This document shows positions 8,160 through 16,230 of a stretch of DNA of 64,000 nt, piece after piece. The stretch spans positions 1-64,000 of the forward strand of contig NZ_JBEPSM010000005.1 in NCBI RefSeq assembly GCF_040548815.1, read 5' to 3'. The notes below the pieces were generated by a model that worked only from the letters and a program-made list of their open reading frames with translations, was not told where the DNA came from and did not search any database. A program made the position numbers and the translations under genes. This stretch comes from Kaistia defluvii. Lineage in GTDB: Bacteria; Pseudomonadota; Alphaproteobacteria; Rhizobiales; Kaistiaceae. Numbering within the stretch: position 1 is the stretch's first letter; every line of letters begins with the position of its first letter.

Positions 8160-8218
8160 TCCCGGCGGAGCGGATCGTGATCCGGCCGGCCGCGTTGAGC
8201 CGGCTGGAGACGCCCCAC

Positions 8219-8482
8219 ATGCCCGACGAGCCTGTAATGGAATTCGGCCCAGACGCTGACGAGGATCTGCCGGAGGAAGTGCTGGCTGCGATAGCGGACG
8301 GTGCGACGCCCCTTGCCGCTGTCCGCACCTGGAAGGGGATGACCGTTGACCAGCTGGCGCGCCTCTCCAGCGTAAGTGTCGCCATCATCAGCGGAGCAGA
8401 AGGCGGCCGAGAACTATCGCCCGAGGATCAGGTCAAGCTCGCCTTCGTCCTAGGCGTCAGAGCTGATCTGTTCTACGAGTAG
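8219..8482 (+). CDS. XRE-family helix-turn-helix regulator
   Basis: An 87-residue protein with an acidic N-terminus, then an HTH of the XRE type: VRTWKGMTVDQLARLSSVS, VAIISGAEGG, ELSPEDQVKLAFVLGV. It resembles the antitoxin-like regulators found downstream of phage replication genes. An earlier GTG/ATG start at 8150 would sit inside the paired repeat, so the ATG at 8219 is preferred. It probably regulates the small-gene or replication module. Confidence 0.75.
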   Translation: MPDEPVMEFGPDADEDLPEEVLAAIADGATPLAAVRTWKGMTVDQLARLSSVSVAIISGAEGGRELSPEDQVKLAFVLGVRADLFYE

Positions 8483-8734
8483 GGCGCACTCATCGGGCGC
8501 CAGGATGCCCGCCTCCTGTGCTGCCGCTGCGAAGGCCTCGCGGGCCTCCAGCACGTCGCCGTCATCCTGCCATGCCTCCAGACACGCCAGGCGTGCGGCG
8601 TGGTGCTGGTCGGTATCGGCAAATTCCTCGGGCCAATGCTTCAACAGGATCTCGGCCGCGCGCACGACATCACCCACCGCCTGCAGGGTGCCGGCGGTTA
8701 CCCAGACGAAGACGGGTTTGAAATCGTGCGCCAT
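8450..8734 (-). CDS. DUF982-family protein
   Basis: A 94-residue protein (start MAHDFKPVFVWVTAG; an ATG 12 bp further up is possible). PVFVWV, AAEILLKHWPEEF, ARLACLEAW and AREAFAAAAQEAGIL follow the DUF982 pattern, a family common and highly multiplied in rhizobia but of unknown function. It is convergent with and overlaps the XRE gene by 33 bp, so each may affect expression of the other. Confidence 0.78.
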   Translation of the reverse strand: MAHDFKPVFVWVTAGTLQAVGDVVRAAEILLKHWPEEFADTDQHHAARLACLEAWQDDGDVLEAREAFAAAAQEAGILAPDECALLVEQISSDA

Positions 8735-8808
8735 GTTGCTCAACATAGGGCGCTTGGCGGTGGCTAGGTAACTGGTGCCGCCGAGGCTGGGAATGGGGAG
8801 GGCATCAC

Positions 8809-8976
8809 ATGGCACACAGGATTGCGAAATTGGAGACGATGGCGAAGGCGCTGGCGGACTTTGCGAGGGAAGCCACGGAGATGAATGAGCATCAGCTCGC
8901 CAGCCTGCTAATTGAGGCTATGGCCGAAGCCGAGCGCAGAGCGCGCGGCATTGCAGCGTCGCTACCTGAGCAATAA
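8809..8976 (+). CDS. Small hypothetical protein (55 aa)
   Basis: The frame ATG 8809 to TAA 8976 encodes MAHRIAKLETMAKALADFAR and then a helical, acidic/Ala-rich remainder ending RRARGIAASLPEQ. It is followed after 10 bp by another small gene, so both look like one transcript. It is probably a helical small phage protein of unknown role. Confidence 0.5.
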   Translation: MAHRIAKLETMAKALADFAREATEMNEHQLASLLIEAMAEAERRARGIAASLPEQ

Positions 8977-8986
8977 GGGGGCGCAT

Positions 8987-9178
8987 ATGCCGGCAGACCA
9001 CGAAGACGACATCACAGTCCGCCTAGCCGTCGCGGGGCTGGATCCGGAAAGTGTCGAGCCGGCAGAGATGGAAGCCCTGCTGCGGGAGGCAATTACCGTC
9101 ATCGAGACCCTGCGCACCCTTGTCGGCATCAAGGCCGAGGTCCTGTTGGAAGACATCGAGCCCGAAGGGAACGCCTAG
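8987..9178 (+). CDS. Small hypothetical protein (63 aa)
   Basis: Starts at ATG 8987 (MPADHEDDITVRLAVAGL) and continues with an acidic helix (EMEALLREAITVIETLRTLV). It closely follows the 55-aa gene and ends 110 bp before a good terminator. The family is not recognised. Confidence 0.5.
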   Translation: MPADHEDDITVRLAVAGLDPESVEPAEMEALLREAITVIETLRTLVGIKAEVLLEDIEPEGNA

Positions 9179-9288
9179 CCTGGGACGGCACGCAGGAACC
9201 AGGCGGCGTGAGCCGAATTGGTTATGTGGAACACGCCGGGGAAAACCGTCTTGTTCACCGTTGCTGCACTCTACCCGTGGCATGTCAC

Positions 9289-9327
9289 AAAGCCCGCCAT
9301 CCGCCCCCCGATGGCGGGCTTTTTTTT
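9289..9327 (+). terminator. Rho-independent terminator
   Basis: AAAGCCCGCCAT (9289-9300) pairs with ATGGCGGGCTTT (9311-9322) and runs into eight T. It ends the rightward small-gene transcript. A near copy of this terminator with matching 5' flank lies at 10715-10765. Confidence 0.88.
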
Positions 9328-9328
9328 G

Positions 9329-9730
9329 TCATTGAGCACGCGAACTGCGCTCTTTCTCGATTTTGCGGAGAGACGCATCAACCTTGCCAGCCGATGCGCG
9401 ACACTTTTCCTGCAGAGCATCCAGCTCCTTGTCAGTTAGCCTTTCAATGCCAATGAACTCGTTCTCGGCAGCCGAAGACCGGATCAATTCGTCCAGCTTG
9501 GTCTGCAGAGCCTCGCTGTCGCGGTTTTGCGTATTCTGGATCAGGAACACCATCAGGAAGGTCACGATGGTCGTGCCGGTGTTGATGACCAGCTGCCACG
9601 TTTCCGAGAAGCCGAAGAACGGCCCGGAGACCGCCCAGATGACCACCGCGGCGACGCAAAGCAGGAATGCGGGAGAACTGCCCGTGGCCTTGGCGGTGGC
9701 ATTGGCGAATTTCTCGAAATAGCGCTCCAT
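9329..9730 (-). CDS. Low-affinity iron permease family membrane protein
   Basis: A 133-residue protein of the low-affinity iron permease family (PF04120). FEKFANATAKATGSSPAF leads into a first membrane helix (LLCVAAVVIWAVSGPFFGF), then TWQLVINTGTTIVTFLMVFL with the conserved IQNTQNRD end, then a soluble helical tail. Start 9730 is chosen for its AGGAGG-type site. Despite the family name, transport in bacteria is not established; such genes belong to general stress regulons in rhizobia. A perfect sigma-EcfG promoter lies 27 bp upstream. Confidence 0.9.
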   Translation of the reverse strand: MERYFEKFANATAKATGSSPAFLLCVAAVVIWAVSGPFFGFSETWQLVINTGTTIVTFLMVFLIQNTQNRDSEALQTKLDELIRSSAAENEFIGIERLTDKELDALQEKCRASAGKVDASLRKIEKERSSRAQ

Positions 9731-9756
9731 TCGATCCTCCTGAGCAACGTAGACGG

Positions 9757-9782
9757 AACGGAAGTAAACGAACAAGTGTTCC
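9757..9782 (-). promoter_or_regulatory. Sigma-EcfG promoter of the iron permease gene
   Basis: On the minus strand GGAAC (9782-9778), 17 nt, CGTT (9760-9757): an exact match to the alphaproteobacterial general-stress promoter. The start codon is 27 bp downstream. Confidence 0.8.
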
Positions 9783-9839
9783 CAACAAGCCTGCCAAAGT
9801 GGCGCGGGCTAGGAGTAGCAGGATTGGAAGTCCCGCGAA

Positions 9840-10085
9840 TTGCCGCTCGATGCGCGCGGCTGGTCCCCCTACCGCGTCTTTCTCACTGGCCGAGAACGCG
9901 GCAGGCTGGAAGACGAGATCCGCAAGGCGCCGCCGCGAGCAACGCTGCAGGTGGTCCCTTCCTTGATCCTGGCGGGTCTATGGGTGCGCGGCGCGCGGTG
10001 GGAACTGTGCCAAGCCATCGACGCGCTGAAGCTTCAGCGCGACAGCGCGTGTCAGAATCTGACAGAAACTGACAGTTTGACCTGA
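9840..10085 (+). CDS. Hypothetical protein running into the repeat region
   Basis: A possible 81-residue protein from a TTG start (SPYRVFLTGRERGRLEDEI, then LQVVPSLILAGLWVRGARW). The last residues are encoded by the CTGACAG repeats, which suggests its original end was replaced. Codon use is plausible but no family is recognised and no clear ribosome-binding site is present. Confidence 0.35.
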   Translation: MPLDARGWSPYRVFLTGRERGRLEDEIRKAPPRATLQVVPSLILAGLWVRGARWELCQAIDALKLQRDSACQNLTETDSLT

Positions 10086-10580
10086 GCGGCGCCCCGGAAA
10101 TCCGGCCTAACGCCCTGAGCCGGGGAGAGGATTGGGAACTGACTAGTGCAGCGGGTGACTTCCCTCTCACTCCCCCAAAACCTTCGCGATGTGACTGGAA
10201 AAAAATCTTCAGGGGCGTCGACAACAGGTTTTGACAAGTCGGGATGGCGGCCGCATGTCAGGTTTTGTCAGGTCCGTGGGTTCGGCGGCCCGCCTGGCAA
10301 ACTGAAGTTCCTCCGAATCTGACGTTCGGCAATGGCTGCGGCAACCACATCATTTAACAACAGGCGTGGCCCCTGCTGCACCGACCGAAGGGGGCGGCTG
10401 GCGGCGACGAGGCCAACATTCACCAACAGGCCGGGCGCGCTTCAGGTTTCTTCAGGTCAGAGCCGAGGCTGCCATGGGCCATCTTGATTTCCCTTGATTG
10501 AATTCAAATCGCTGAGGCGGCGGCGACTTCAACATTCTTCAACATGCGCTGGCCCTGCCAATGTTCACATTTGTCTACAT
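10050..10580. repeat. Cluster of paired 10-bp-phased repeats (candidate origin or control region)
   Basis: A gene-free stretch holding six pairs of short direct repeats. In each pair the two copies are exactly 10 bp apart: CTGACAG (10059, 10069), TGTCAGGT (10256, 10266), CCAACA (10413, 10423), CTTCAGGT (10440, 10450), CTTCAACAT (10527, 10537) and GTTCACAT/GTCTACAT (10563, 10573). The unit sequence differs between pairs while the period does not. Position downstream of the primase-helicase genes fits iterons, but other regulatory roles are possible. Confidence 0.6.
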
Positions 10581-10730
10581 CCGCGCCGCGGCTTGACCTG
10601 AGTTGGTTATCTAGGACACGCCACGCGTCAACCGGCGCGGCAGCAACGCGGAACACGTCGGTTTTATGGTTTCCCGACTTCGCCAACGAAACTGCAGCCG
10701 AGCCGCTATCTGCTCGTGGCATGTCACCAA

Positions 10731-10765
10731 GCCCGCCATCGCTCCTCGAGATGGCGGGCTTTTTT
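10731..10765 (+). terminator. Rho-independent terminator (second copy)
   Basis: GCCCGCCATC (10731-10740) pairs with GATGGCGGGC (10750-10759), followed by six T. The preceding CGTGGCATGTCAC also matches the copy at 9276-9288. Confidence 0.82.
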
Positions 10766-10885
10766 CCATCATCGACGCCACTGTTTGATGGCTTTCAGCA
10801 TATTTTCCGACGCAGCGAAGCAATCTTCGCGGCTCGCAGTTCGTCGGCCCGAGCTATTCCTGCCTCTTGCGAGCCTGTATCCTTC

Positions 10886-11506
10886 TCAGTTGGCCGGCCA
10901 CAGAGCCAGCAGTGCATCCGTCGTGAGCGTCTGCACCTGCTGATAAAAGCGCGTCCGGTAGAGCGTCAGCACCGCGTCATGCGACAGGTCGGTCGACCCG
11001 CAGACGGCGTCGGTCACGACATAGACGGGATAGCCGAGGTCGACGGCGTCGAGCACGGTCGCCAGCACACATACGTCGGTTTCGGCCCCTGTGATGATTA
11101 GGCCGTCCGCGCCGCGCTGCATCAGCGTTTGCCGGAGAGACGAACCCAGGAAGGCCGAATAGACAGGCTTGTCGATTACCACTGCCGGCGGCACGAACTC
11201 CGCCAGTGGCTTCAGAAGGTCGAGCGCGGCCGGATCGAGTTTCTCGCGCGTCGTTTCCTCATGAAGATCATAGTAGTGCCGCCAAGTTCCCCGCGCGTCG
11301 GAAGAAACCTGCGGCGGCACAAAGCGAGTGAAGATGGTGCGCTCCGCGCCATGCGCGGCGATCTGTAAGATATTTGGCAGCACCTGGAGCATCCAGGGCG
11401 TCGGCCAAGCGCCGCCGGGCGCGAACAATCCTTGCATGTCCAAGCAGAGATGGACTGTCTGCCGAGTGGGAGACCAAGGAAAGTCGGCAGACTTTAGCTC
11501 CGCCAT
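10886..11506 (-). CDS. Isochorismatase-like cysteine hydrolase
   Basis: A 206-residue protein of the isochorismatase/nicotinamidase fold. The triad is visible: Asp in LCLDMQGLF, Lys in VIDKPVYSAF, and nucleophile Cys in GAETDVCVLAT, followed by the usual AVDLGYPVYVVTDAV. Start 11506 (MAELKSADF) is preferred over 11536. The substrate cannot be deduced. No EcfG site was found directly upstream, but it lies among stress genes. Confidence 0.85.
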   Translation of the reverse strand: MAELKSADFPWSPTRQTVHLCLDMQGLFAPGGAWPTPWMLQVLPNILQIAAHGAERTIFTRFVPPQVSSDARGTWRHYYDLHEETTREKLDPAALDLLKPLAEFVPPAVVIDKPVYSAFLGSSLRQTLMQRGADGLIITGAETDVCVLATVLDAVDLGYPVYVVTDAVCGSTDLSHDAVLTLYRTRFYQQVQTLTTDALLALWPAN

Positions 11507-11548
11507 GTCAGTCAAAGCTCCCGAGTCTAATCTCACCTGCGCTTAAAA

Positions 11549-12184
11549 TTACTCTTCTCCAGTTTGACCGTTTGGCGCTGCGACGGGTTTTGATTCCGGA
11601 GAGCCTTTATGCCTCAGGAAGATGGAGAGCACGACCAAAACAGCGGTCGAGAGAAACTCCGATTGCCAGTTTTGGAACGACTCGAACCAAAGCTGCGCAT
11701 CCAGCAGATAGGCGCCCGCCGATGGTAACTCGCTTCCGTGGCGAAGCGCCTCTTCGCGGGCCGCCACCATGCTGAACCACCAGTGCAAAGCGAAGCTGGC
11801 CAAGAAAAGCGCCGCTAGCGTTAGTCCCAATGAGTGAGCGTAGAGCCACGCCAAAGCGGGATATGTTCTTCGCCAGGAAAGCCGGTCATCGGGGCGATAT
11901 GGCTGGTCAGGATCTCGCGATTCCGAAGATCCCCGTTGGAACAGCATCGCCGTTAGCACGACGTACGCGGCCATCTGGAGGAATTCGCTCTCCCAATTCT
12001 CGAACAGGGCCGAGAGGAATTCGCCCGTAGTCAGATAAGCAAAAGCGGACACCCCCGGCAGGCCATGAGCTGCTAGATCGTAGTTGTAGGTGATCTTTCC
12101 GACCAGGATCATTCCACCCAGGGAAAACAGAAACAGCGCAGCGAGCGCTATGGTGAGGCCGTTGTCGCGGAGAAATTTGGACAT
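11549..12184 (-). CDS. DUF6766 family membrane protein
   Basis: A 211-residue protein with about four membrane helices in two similar halves. Each half has a helix, then a W(E/Q)SEFL motif (ALFENWESEFLQMAAYVVL and ESFQNWQSEFLSTAVLVVL), then a polar end. This two-fold repeat fits the DUF6766 family of rhizobial stress islands. MSKFLRDNGL at 12184 is the preferred start. A near-consensus EcfG promoter lies 37 bp upstream, back to back with that of the DUF892 gene. Confidence 0.8.
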   Translation of the reverse strand: MSKFLRDNGLTIALAALFLFSLGGMILVGKITYNYDLAAHGLPGVSAFAYLTTGEFLSALFENWESEFLQMAAYVVLTAMLFQRGSSESRDPDQPYRPDDRLSWRRTYPALAWLYAHSLGLTLAALFLASFALHWWFSMVAAREEALRHGSELPSAGAYLLDAQLWFESFQNWQSEFLSTAVLVVLSIFLRHKGSPESKPVAAPNGQTGEE

Positions 12185-12220
12185 CGATGTCGCTTCGAGT
12201 TGGGGAAACCACCTGTTGCC

Positions 12221-12245
12221 AACCCTGGCCGGTGCCGCAGGTTCC
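12221..12245 (-). promoter_or_regulatory. Probable sigma-EcfG promoter of the DUF6766 gene
   Basis: On the minus strand GGAAC (12245-12241), 16 nt, GGTT (12224-12221). One mismatch from the consensus, correctly placed 37 bp before the start codon at 12184. Confidence 0.6.
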
Positions 12246-12272
12246 AAACCGGTCGCCAGGACCGCGATGTGT

Positions 12273-12297
12273 GGAACGATGATGAAAAGCGCTCGTT
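12273..12297 (+). promoter_or_regulatory. Sigma-EcfG promoter of the first DUF892 gene
   Basis: GGAAC (12273-12277), 16 nt, CGTT (12294-12297): an exact consensus match, 32 bp before the ATG at 12329. It diverges from the DUF6766 promoter 28 bp away. Confidence 0.82.
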
Positions 12298-12328
12298 GAG
12301 CCAGCGCCAATTCACGTAGGAGGACGTC

Positions 12329-12820
12329 ATGGCTGCTGAAAAGACTCTGAACGATCTATTCCTCGATACCTTGAAGGACATTTTCTACGCTGAGAAGCAG
12401 ATCCTGAAGGCACTGCCCAAAATGGCTCGTGGAGCCGATTCCCCTGAATTAGCCGCGGCATTCAAGAAGCACCGCGATGAGACGGAGGTTCACGTCGAAC
12501 GCCTCCAGCAAATATTCGAGATTCTGGACAAGCCGGCACGCGGCAAGACCTGCGACGCGATCCTCGGCATCATTGAGGAGGGCAAAGAGATCCTGGAGGA
12601 ATATGATGGAACGGTCGCTCTCGATGCCGGCCTCACTGCGGCAGCTCAAGCTGTGGAGCACTACGAGATTGCCCGTTATGGCACGCTGAAGAGTTGGGCC
12701 ACGACCTTGGGAATGACGGATGTTGCTGAGCTGCTCGATCAAACGCTTCAGGAAGAGATAAATACGGATAAGGCTTTGACCGAGCTAGGCGAAGGCAGAG
12801 TAAACACTCAGGCCGCTTAG
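12329..12820 (+). CDS. DUF892 (YciE/YciF) ferritin-like stress protein
   Basis: A 163-residue four-helix bundle of the YciF family. TLNDLFLDTLKDIFYAEKQI, then HRDETEVHVERLQQIF, then VEHYEIARYGTLKSWA and LLDQTLQEEINTDKALTEL give the usual helices and the Glu/His residues of a likely di-metal site. Family members are induced by osmotic, oxidative and general stress. A good AGGAGG site precedes the ATG, and an exact EcfG promoter lies upstream. A second, more divergent copy is at 27737-28246. Confidence 0.93.
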   Translation: MAAEKTLNDLFLDTLKDIFYAEKQILKALPKMARGADSPELAAAFKKHRDETEVHVERLQQIFEILDKPARGKTCDAILGIIEEGKEILEEYDGTVALDAGLTAAAQAVEHYEIARYGTLKSWATTLGMTDVAELLDQTLQEEINTDKALTELGEGRVNTQAA

Positions 12821-13028
12821 CGAACCTGTGAACCGGAGCGGAGTGGCGGGGGTTAAAACCTGCTGCTCCCGCTACCCATAGCCTAAGATATTTCCCAACG
12901 GCGATTGGTTACACGGAAGCTGTTCGCGAGATGACTTGGGTCAATACCTAGCAGTGCTGCGGACATTGGCTTTGCCCATGCGGTGTCAGCCGATACGGGC
13001 CCCCTTTTCAGGCTCGAAGGATACCCTG

Positions 13029-13409
13029 ATGAGACAGTTACATAGAACCGGTGGATGCCTGTGCAGGGGGGTTAGGTTTCAGGTCAAGGGGGAGCCCTGC
13101 AATGCCGGGGTTTGTCACTGTTCGGATTGCCGGAAAGCGACAGGCTCGCTCTTCCTGGCATCGGCAGATTGGCAGGTGAGCCAGTTCAGCTATACCGGGC
13201 AGGTGGCCACTTATGCCGGCCGCTCGTTCTGCCCTAACTGCGGCGGCCGGCTCTTTTCGCTGCACGTAGCCAAAGTGGAAATCTACCTTGGGGCGTTCGA
13301 CGAAGCACCGAACGATATTCAGCCGTCCGTTGAAGTTTGGGCAAGCCGCCGAGAAATATGGATGCCCCCCTTCAATACGACCTGTTTCGCTGAGGATGCT
13401 GACAAATAG
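13029..13409 (+). CDS. GFA family (glutathione-dependent formaldehyde-activating-like) protein
   Basis: A 126-residue zinc protein of the Gfa/CENP-V fold. Zinc ligands are visible in GCLCRGV, in CHCSDCRKATGS and in FCPNCGGRL. The ATG at 13029 is preferred over 12936, which adds an unrelated leader. Substrate is uncertain, since most homologues bind thiol adducts rather than true S-hydroxymethylglutathione. It stands alone as cargo. Confidence 0.88.
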   Translation: MRQLHRTGGCLCRGVRFQVKGEPCNAGVCHCSDCRKATGSLFLASADWQVSQFSYTGQVATYAGRSFCPNCGGRLFSLHVAKVEIYLGAFDEAPNDIQPSVEVWASRREIWMPPFNTTCFAEDADK

Positions 13410-13790
13410 TCTGGTAAGGACGGCTCGTTTCCCGAACAACTGCAGTGACATACGCGGGGGCGTGAGGCGGTCGTACCGATCGGCTAGAGAGGTGCCTGCG
13501 TTACCTAGGCCGTTTTCCGCGTCAGCAATGGTCCCCGGGTCTATTTGCGGCATCGCCGCCGTTGGTAGCCGACGCATGCCGTCGCCAACCAATGGAGTCC
13601 GCAGGCGATTCGTGCACAAGGCTACTTGGGCCTTCGTGGAAAGGCGCTCCACGAACCCGCGCCGACCGTGATCGGTTGTCGAGTAAAGGTCTCGTCCCCG
13701 TGCTGCGGCAAAGGGGGCCGGTGACATGACGCTTGGGCTGTCAATAGATTTGCATCTTCTGACTTATTGTGGGCCACGGAGCGATTCCGA
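13410..13790. other. Gene-free stretch
   Basis: No open frame here has convincing codon use or family similarity in either direction. No repeat, RNA or strong hairpin was seen. It may be degraded sequence. Confidence 0.4.
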
Positions 13791-14828
13791 ATGTTTCGGT
13801 CTTTCCTTCAAGCCGGGTTCGAATGCGCGTCGATAGTCTGGCCCAAGGGTCCGTTGAAGGGGCGCCGACAGGATATGCACGAAGGTACCGGGCACATCGG
13901 GGCGGCTGTCCGGGGCCACTATGAAATGCTGAAATCCCTAGGCATTCATACCGTTCGGTCCGGACTGCCCTGGCACAAGGTTCTATTACCTGGTCGATGG
14001 GAAGAGGAACCAATCCATCGCGCTTTTCGCGTCGCAGCTGAGTCGGAAATGGAAGTGATCTGGGATCTCGTCCATTTTGGATTTCCGATCGGCGTGAGTC
14101 CCTTCGACCCGTTCTTCCCCGAGCTCTTGGCAGAATTCGGTCGGCGAGTGGCGTTGATCTCGAAGCAGTACGGGCAGCGGCTGTGGGTTTGCCCTGTTAA
14201 CGAGCCAAGCATCACGGCGCATTTCTGCGGTCAGGTCGGGCAATGGGCGCCCGGCGTCAGGCGCCGTGGCTACGAGCTCAAACGCAAACTGGCGCGCGCC
14301 CAAATAGCCACCATAAGAGCCGTTCGAAGAGTGGATCCGGATGCCCGATTTTTATATTGCGACCCGTTTGAGGGCGGCCGCTGGCAGTTTGAAGCGGTTG
14401 ATCTCCTCGCCGGCCGCGCCTCGGCTGGCTCGGTCGGCGGCAGCGCAGAGTTTCTCGACGTCGTCGGAATCAACCACTACCCGCACTTTAAAGGACCACA
14501 GATAGCTCGCTGCATAGCTGACGTGGCGCAGCACTTATCCCGCCCCGTCGTCCTCAGCGAGACAAGCCATCACGACGGCCATCCGGCCCATCATCACGAA
14601 AATAAGGGAGCCTGGCTGAGGTATGTTCTGGACCAGTGCGAACAAGCAGAAAGGGGGGGCTATCCTGTGCTTGGTGTATGTTGGTACCCGGCAATCGACA
14701 GCCCCGCCTGGAATGGGCGGAAGGGAGAATTTTGGTCCCACGGGTTGTTCAGGATGGATGGAACCCTGGATCTCTCGTTGACAGACGTCATTGTCCAACA
14801 CGGCAGCAGTGCAGCAAAAGCTGCCTAG
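13791..14828 (+). CDS. GH1-like family glycoside hydrolase
   Basis: A 345-residue TIM-barrel protein related to family 1 beta-glycosidases. FLQAGFECASIVW at the start matches the barrel entry of this group. VNEPSITAHF carries the acid/base Glu and VVLSETSHH carries the likely nucleophile. HYEMLKSLGIHTVRSGLPWH and EVIWDLVHFGFP fit strands 2 and 3. MFRSFLQ at 13791 is preferred over a GTG at 13767. The protein is shorter than classical GH1 enzymes, and substrate is unknown. There is no sugar transporter next to it, and it lacks a signal peptide, so it should act in the cytoplasm. Confidence 0.78.
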   Translation: MFRSFLQAGFECASIVWPKGPLKGRRQDMHEGTGHIGAAVRGHYEMLKSLGIHTVRSGLPWHKVLLPGRWEEEPIHRAFRVAAESEMEVIWDLVHFGFPIGVSPFDPFFPELLAEFGRRVALISKQYGQRLWVCPVNEPSITAHFCGQVGQWAPGVRRRGYELKRKLARAQIATIRAVRRVDPDARFLYCDPFEGGRWQFEAVDLLAGRASAGSVGGSAEFLDVVGINHYPHFKGPQIARCIADVAQHLSRPVVLSETSHHDGHPAHHHENKGAWLRYVLDQCEQAERGGYPVLGVCWYPAIDSPAWNGRKGEFWSHGLFRMDGTLDLSLTDVIVQHGSSAAKAA

Positions 14829-15058
14829 ACGACCTGAGCAGCCTGGAACTGGGATCGCTCATACAGCGCTAGAAATTTGGACAGATGACGCAAGCGCAGC
14901 TCGTTTTCGGACAGATACCGCTCGGTAATGTCGATCCACGCGTCATCCTTTAATTCCCAGCACTGAGAGGCTCCGACACGCATTAGGTGTTGGCTCTGGC
15001 GTAGGGTGGAAATGGTCGTTCGATATTGGTCGATGCTCGACCGGATATGGTCAGTCAC
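14825..15058 (-). CDS. Small hypothetical protein (77 aa)
   Basis: A 77-residue helical protein (MTDHIRSSIDQYRTTISTL to LSKFLALYERSQFQAAQVV), convergent with the glycosidase gene and overlapping its end by 4 bp. It contains a WELKDDAWIDITERYLSE segment. The family is not recognised. Confidence 0.5.
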   Translation of the reverse strand: MTDHIRSSIDQYRTTISTLRQSQHLMRVGASQCWELKDDAWIDITERYLSENELRLRHLSKFLALYERSQFQAAQVV

Positions 15059-15282
15059 TTTAGCTTTCCGATCCTTTCAATGGTCTTCCCCGTCGCCAAC
15101 ACAACGCGCGAGGATCAAGTTTGGCTGCTGCAGTAGCCCGCCTCAGCGGTCCCGATGGTCGCCTACCAAAAGGGCATTCGGCACTGCCTGCCGACGCAAG
15201 CTGGCGTCAATGGGCGTGCGATGGCGCGCCCCTTGCTGACTGGAGGCAGAGCGGGACTGGATTGAAGAGCCGCACCAGGACT

Positions 15283-15696
15283 CTAGTGGCCCAGCCCGAT
15301 GGCTTGGGTCTCCGCCGCGAAGGCAGTAATGATCCCCGCCAAAAGCGGAACAATGTCGTTCGGTAGCGAGCCGGCCCAGCACCACATCTGCTGTCGCCGA
15401 TCTTTTTCGGGCCACCATGATTCGCTGGCTTGAACGAGCAACGGATATACAACTACACGCTGAGTCTTCTCGACCCCACGATGATCGAACGTGCCGCACG
15501 GTGCGTCGGATATCTCGCCGCGTACTCCCGCTTCCTCCCAAGCCTCCCGAGCTGCAGCCTGAATGGGGCTCTCTCCATGTTCCATATGACCTTTCGGTAT
15601 CAGCCACCGGCCTGCCGACGAGCGGACTAGGAGGACTTGGAACCCGCCGACGTCGATTCGATAGGGGAGAGCGGCGGAAACGACAGAGAAGGACAT
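15283..15696 (-). CDS. NUDIX hydrolase
   Basis: A 137-residue NUDIX protein. The signature is complete: GHMEHGESPIQAAAREAWEE followed by AGV, preceded by RWLIPKGHM. It probably cleaves a nucleoside diphosphate-linked or polyphosphate compound (DIPP-like by the short form and the WLIPKG motif). Start 15696 (MSFSVVSAALPY) is chosen because the upstream ATG at 15723 lies only 9 bp after a perfect EcfG -10 element, leaving too little leader. Regulation by sigma-EcfG is predicted. Confidence 0.85.
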   Translation of the reverse strand: MSFSVVSAALPYRIDVGGFQVLLVRSSAGRWLIPKGHMEHGESPIQAAAREAWEEAGVRGEISDAPCGTFDHRGVEKTQRVVVYPLLVQASESWWPEKDRRQQMWCWAGSLPNDIVPLLAGIITAFAAETQAIGLGH

Positions 15697-15731
15697 CCAG
15701 CGTCTTTCAACATGTTGCTGCATCCGAAGGA

Positions 15732-15756
15732 AACGGACACTTCGCTATGATGTTCC
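15732..15756 (-). promoter_or_regulatory. Sigma-EcfG promoter of the NUDIX gene
   Basis: On the minus strand GGAAC (15756-15752), 16 nt, CGTT (15735-15732): an exact consensus match, 36 bp before the preferred start at 15696. Confidence 0.8.
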
Positions 15757-15783
15757 CGGTACAGAAAGTACAATCCGGCGCCA

Positions 15784-16230
15784 TCAACGCTGTGCAGGAA
15801 GCGCTGACCCTTTGGCCACTGGACGAGAAGCCTCAGTCACCTGCGATTCTGCGGCGTCACTGCCGTCTGTGCAGAAGTCCTTCAAGCGGGTGGTGGGGCG
15901 TTCGCTTATCATGGCCATGACTTGCTCGATGGCACGGCAGCGCCTGGCATACTGCTCGTCGATGTTGGATTGAATCGCCGGCAGGCACTTCAGAAGAAAT
16001 GCCTAGCGTTCCGCTACAGGCATGTCCCGCATCGCCTTTATCTCTCGCAACGTGAGGCCGGCTGCCGACCACGCTGCAATCGCCCTGACCCAATTGCGGT
16101 CGGCTTCGGTATAGATGCGGCTTTGTCCTCTCCTGATCGGGGAAACTAGGTCAGCTTCTTCCCAAAATCGTAGTGTTCGATTTGTCAAGCTGAACTCGGA
16201 AGCGAGTTCTCCAATGGAATACCGGATCAT
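15784..16230 (-). pseudogene. MerR-family regulator interrupted by an in-frame TAG
   Basis: From ATG 16230, MIRYSIGELASEFSLTNRTL, then RFWEEADLVSPIRRG, then RIYTEADRNWVRAIAAW give a standard MerR DNA-binding domain. The frame meets TAG at 16003-16005, right after MRDMPVAER. It then continues open for 72 more codons, with a coiled-coil-like NIDEQYARRCRAIEQVMAM segment that is the normal dimerisation helix of the family. So a single nonsense change splits an otherwise intact gene. A 75-residue truncated product could still bind DNA weakly. Confidence 0.75.

Noticed and set aside
13288..13671. 127-codon frame after the GFA gene
   Set aside because: Overlaps the GFA gene in another frame, is compositionally unlikely and has no start signal.
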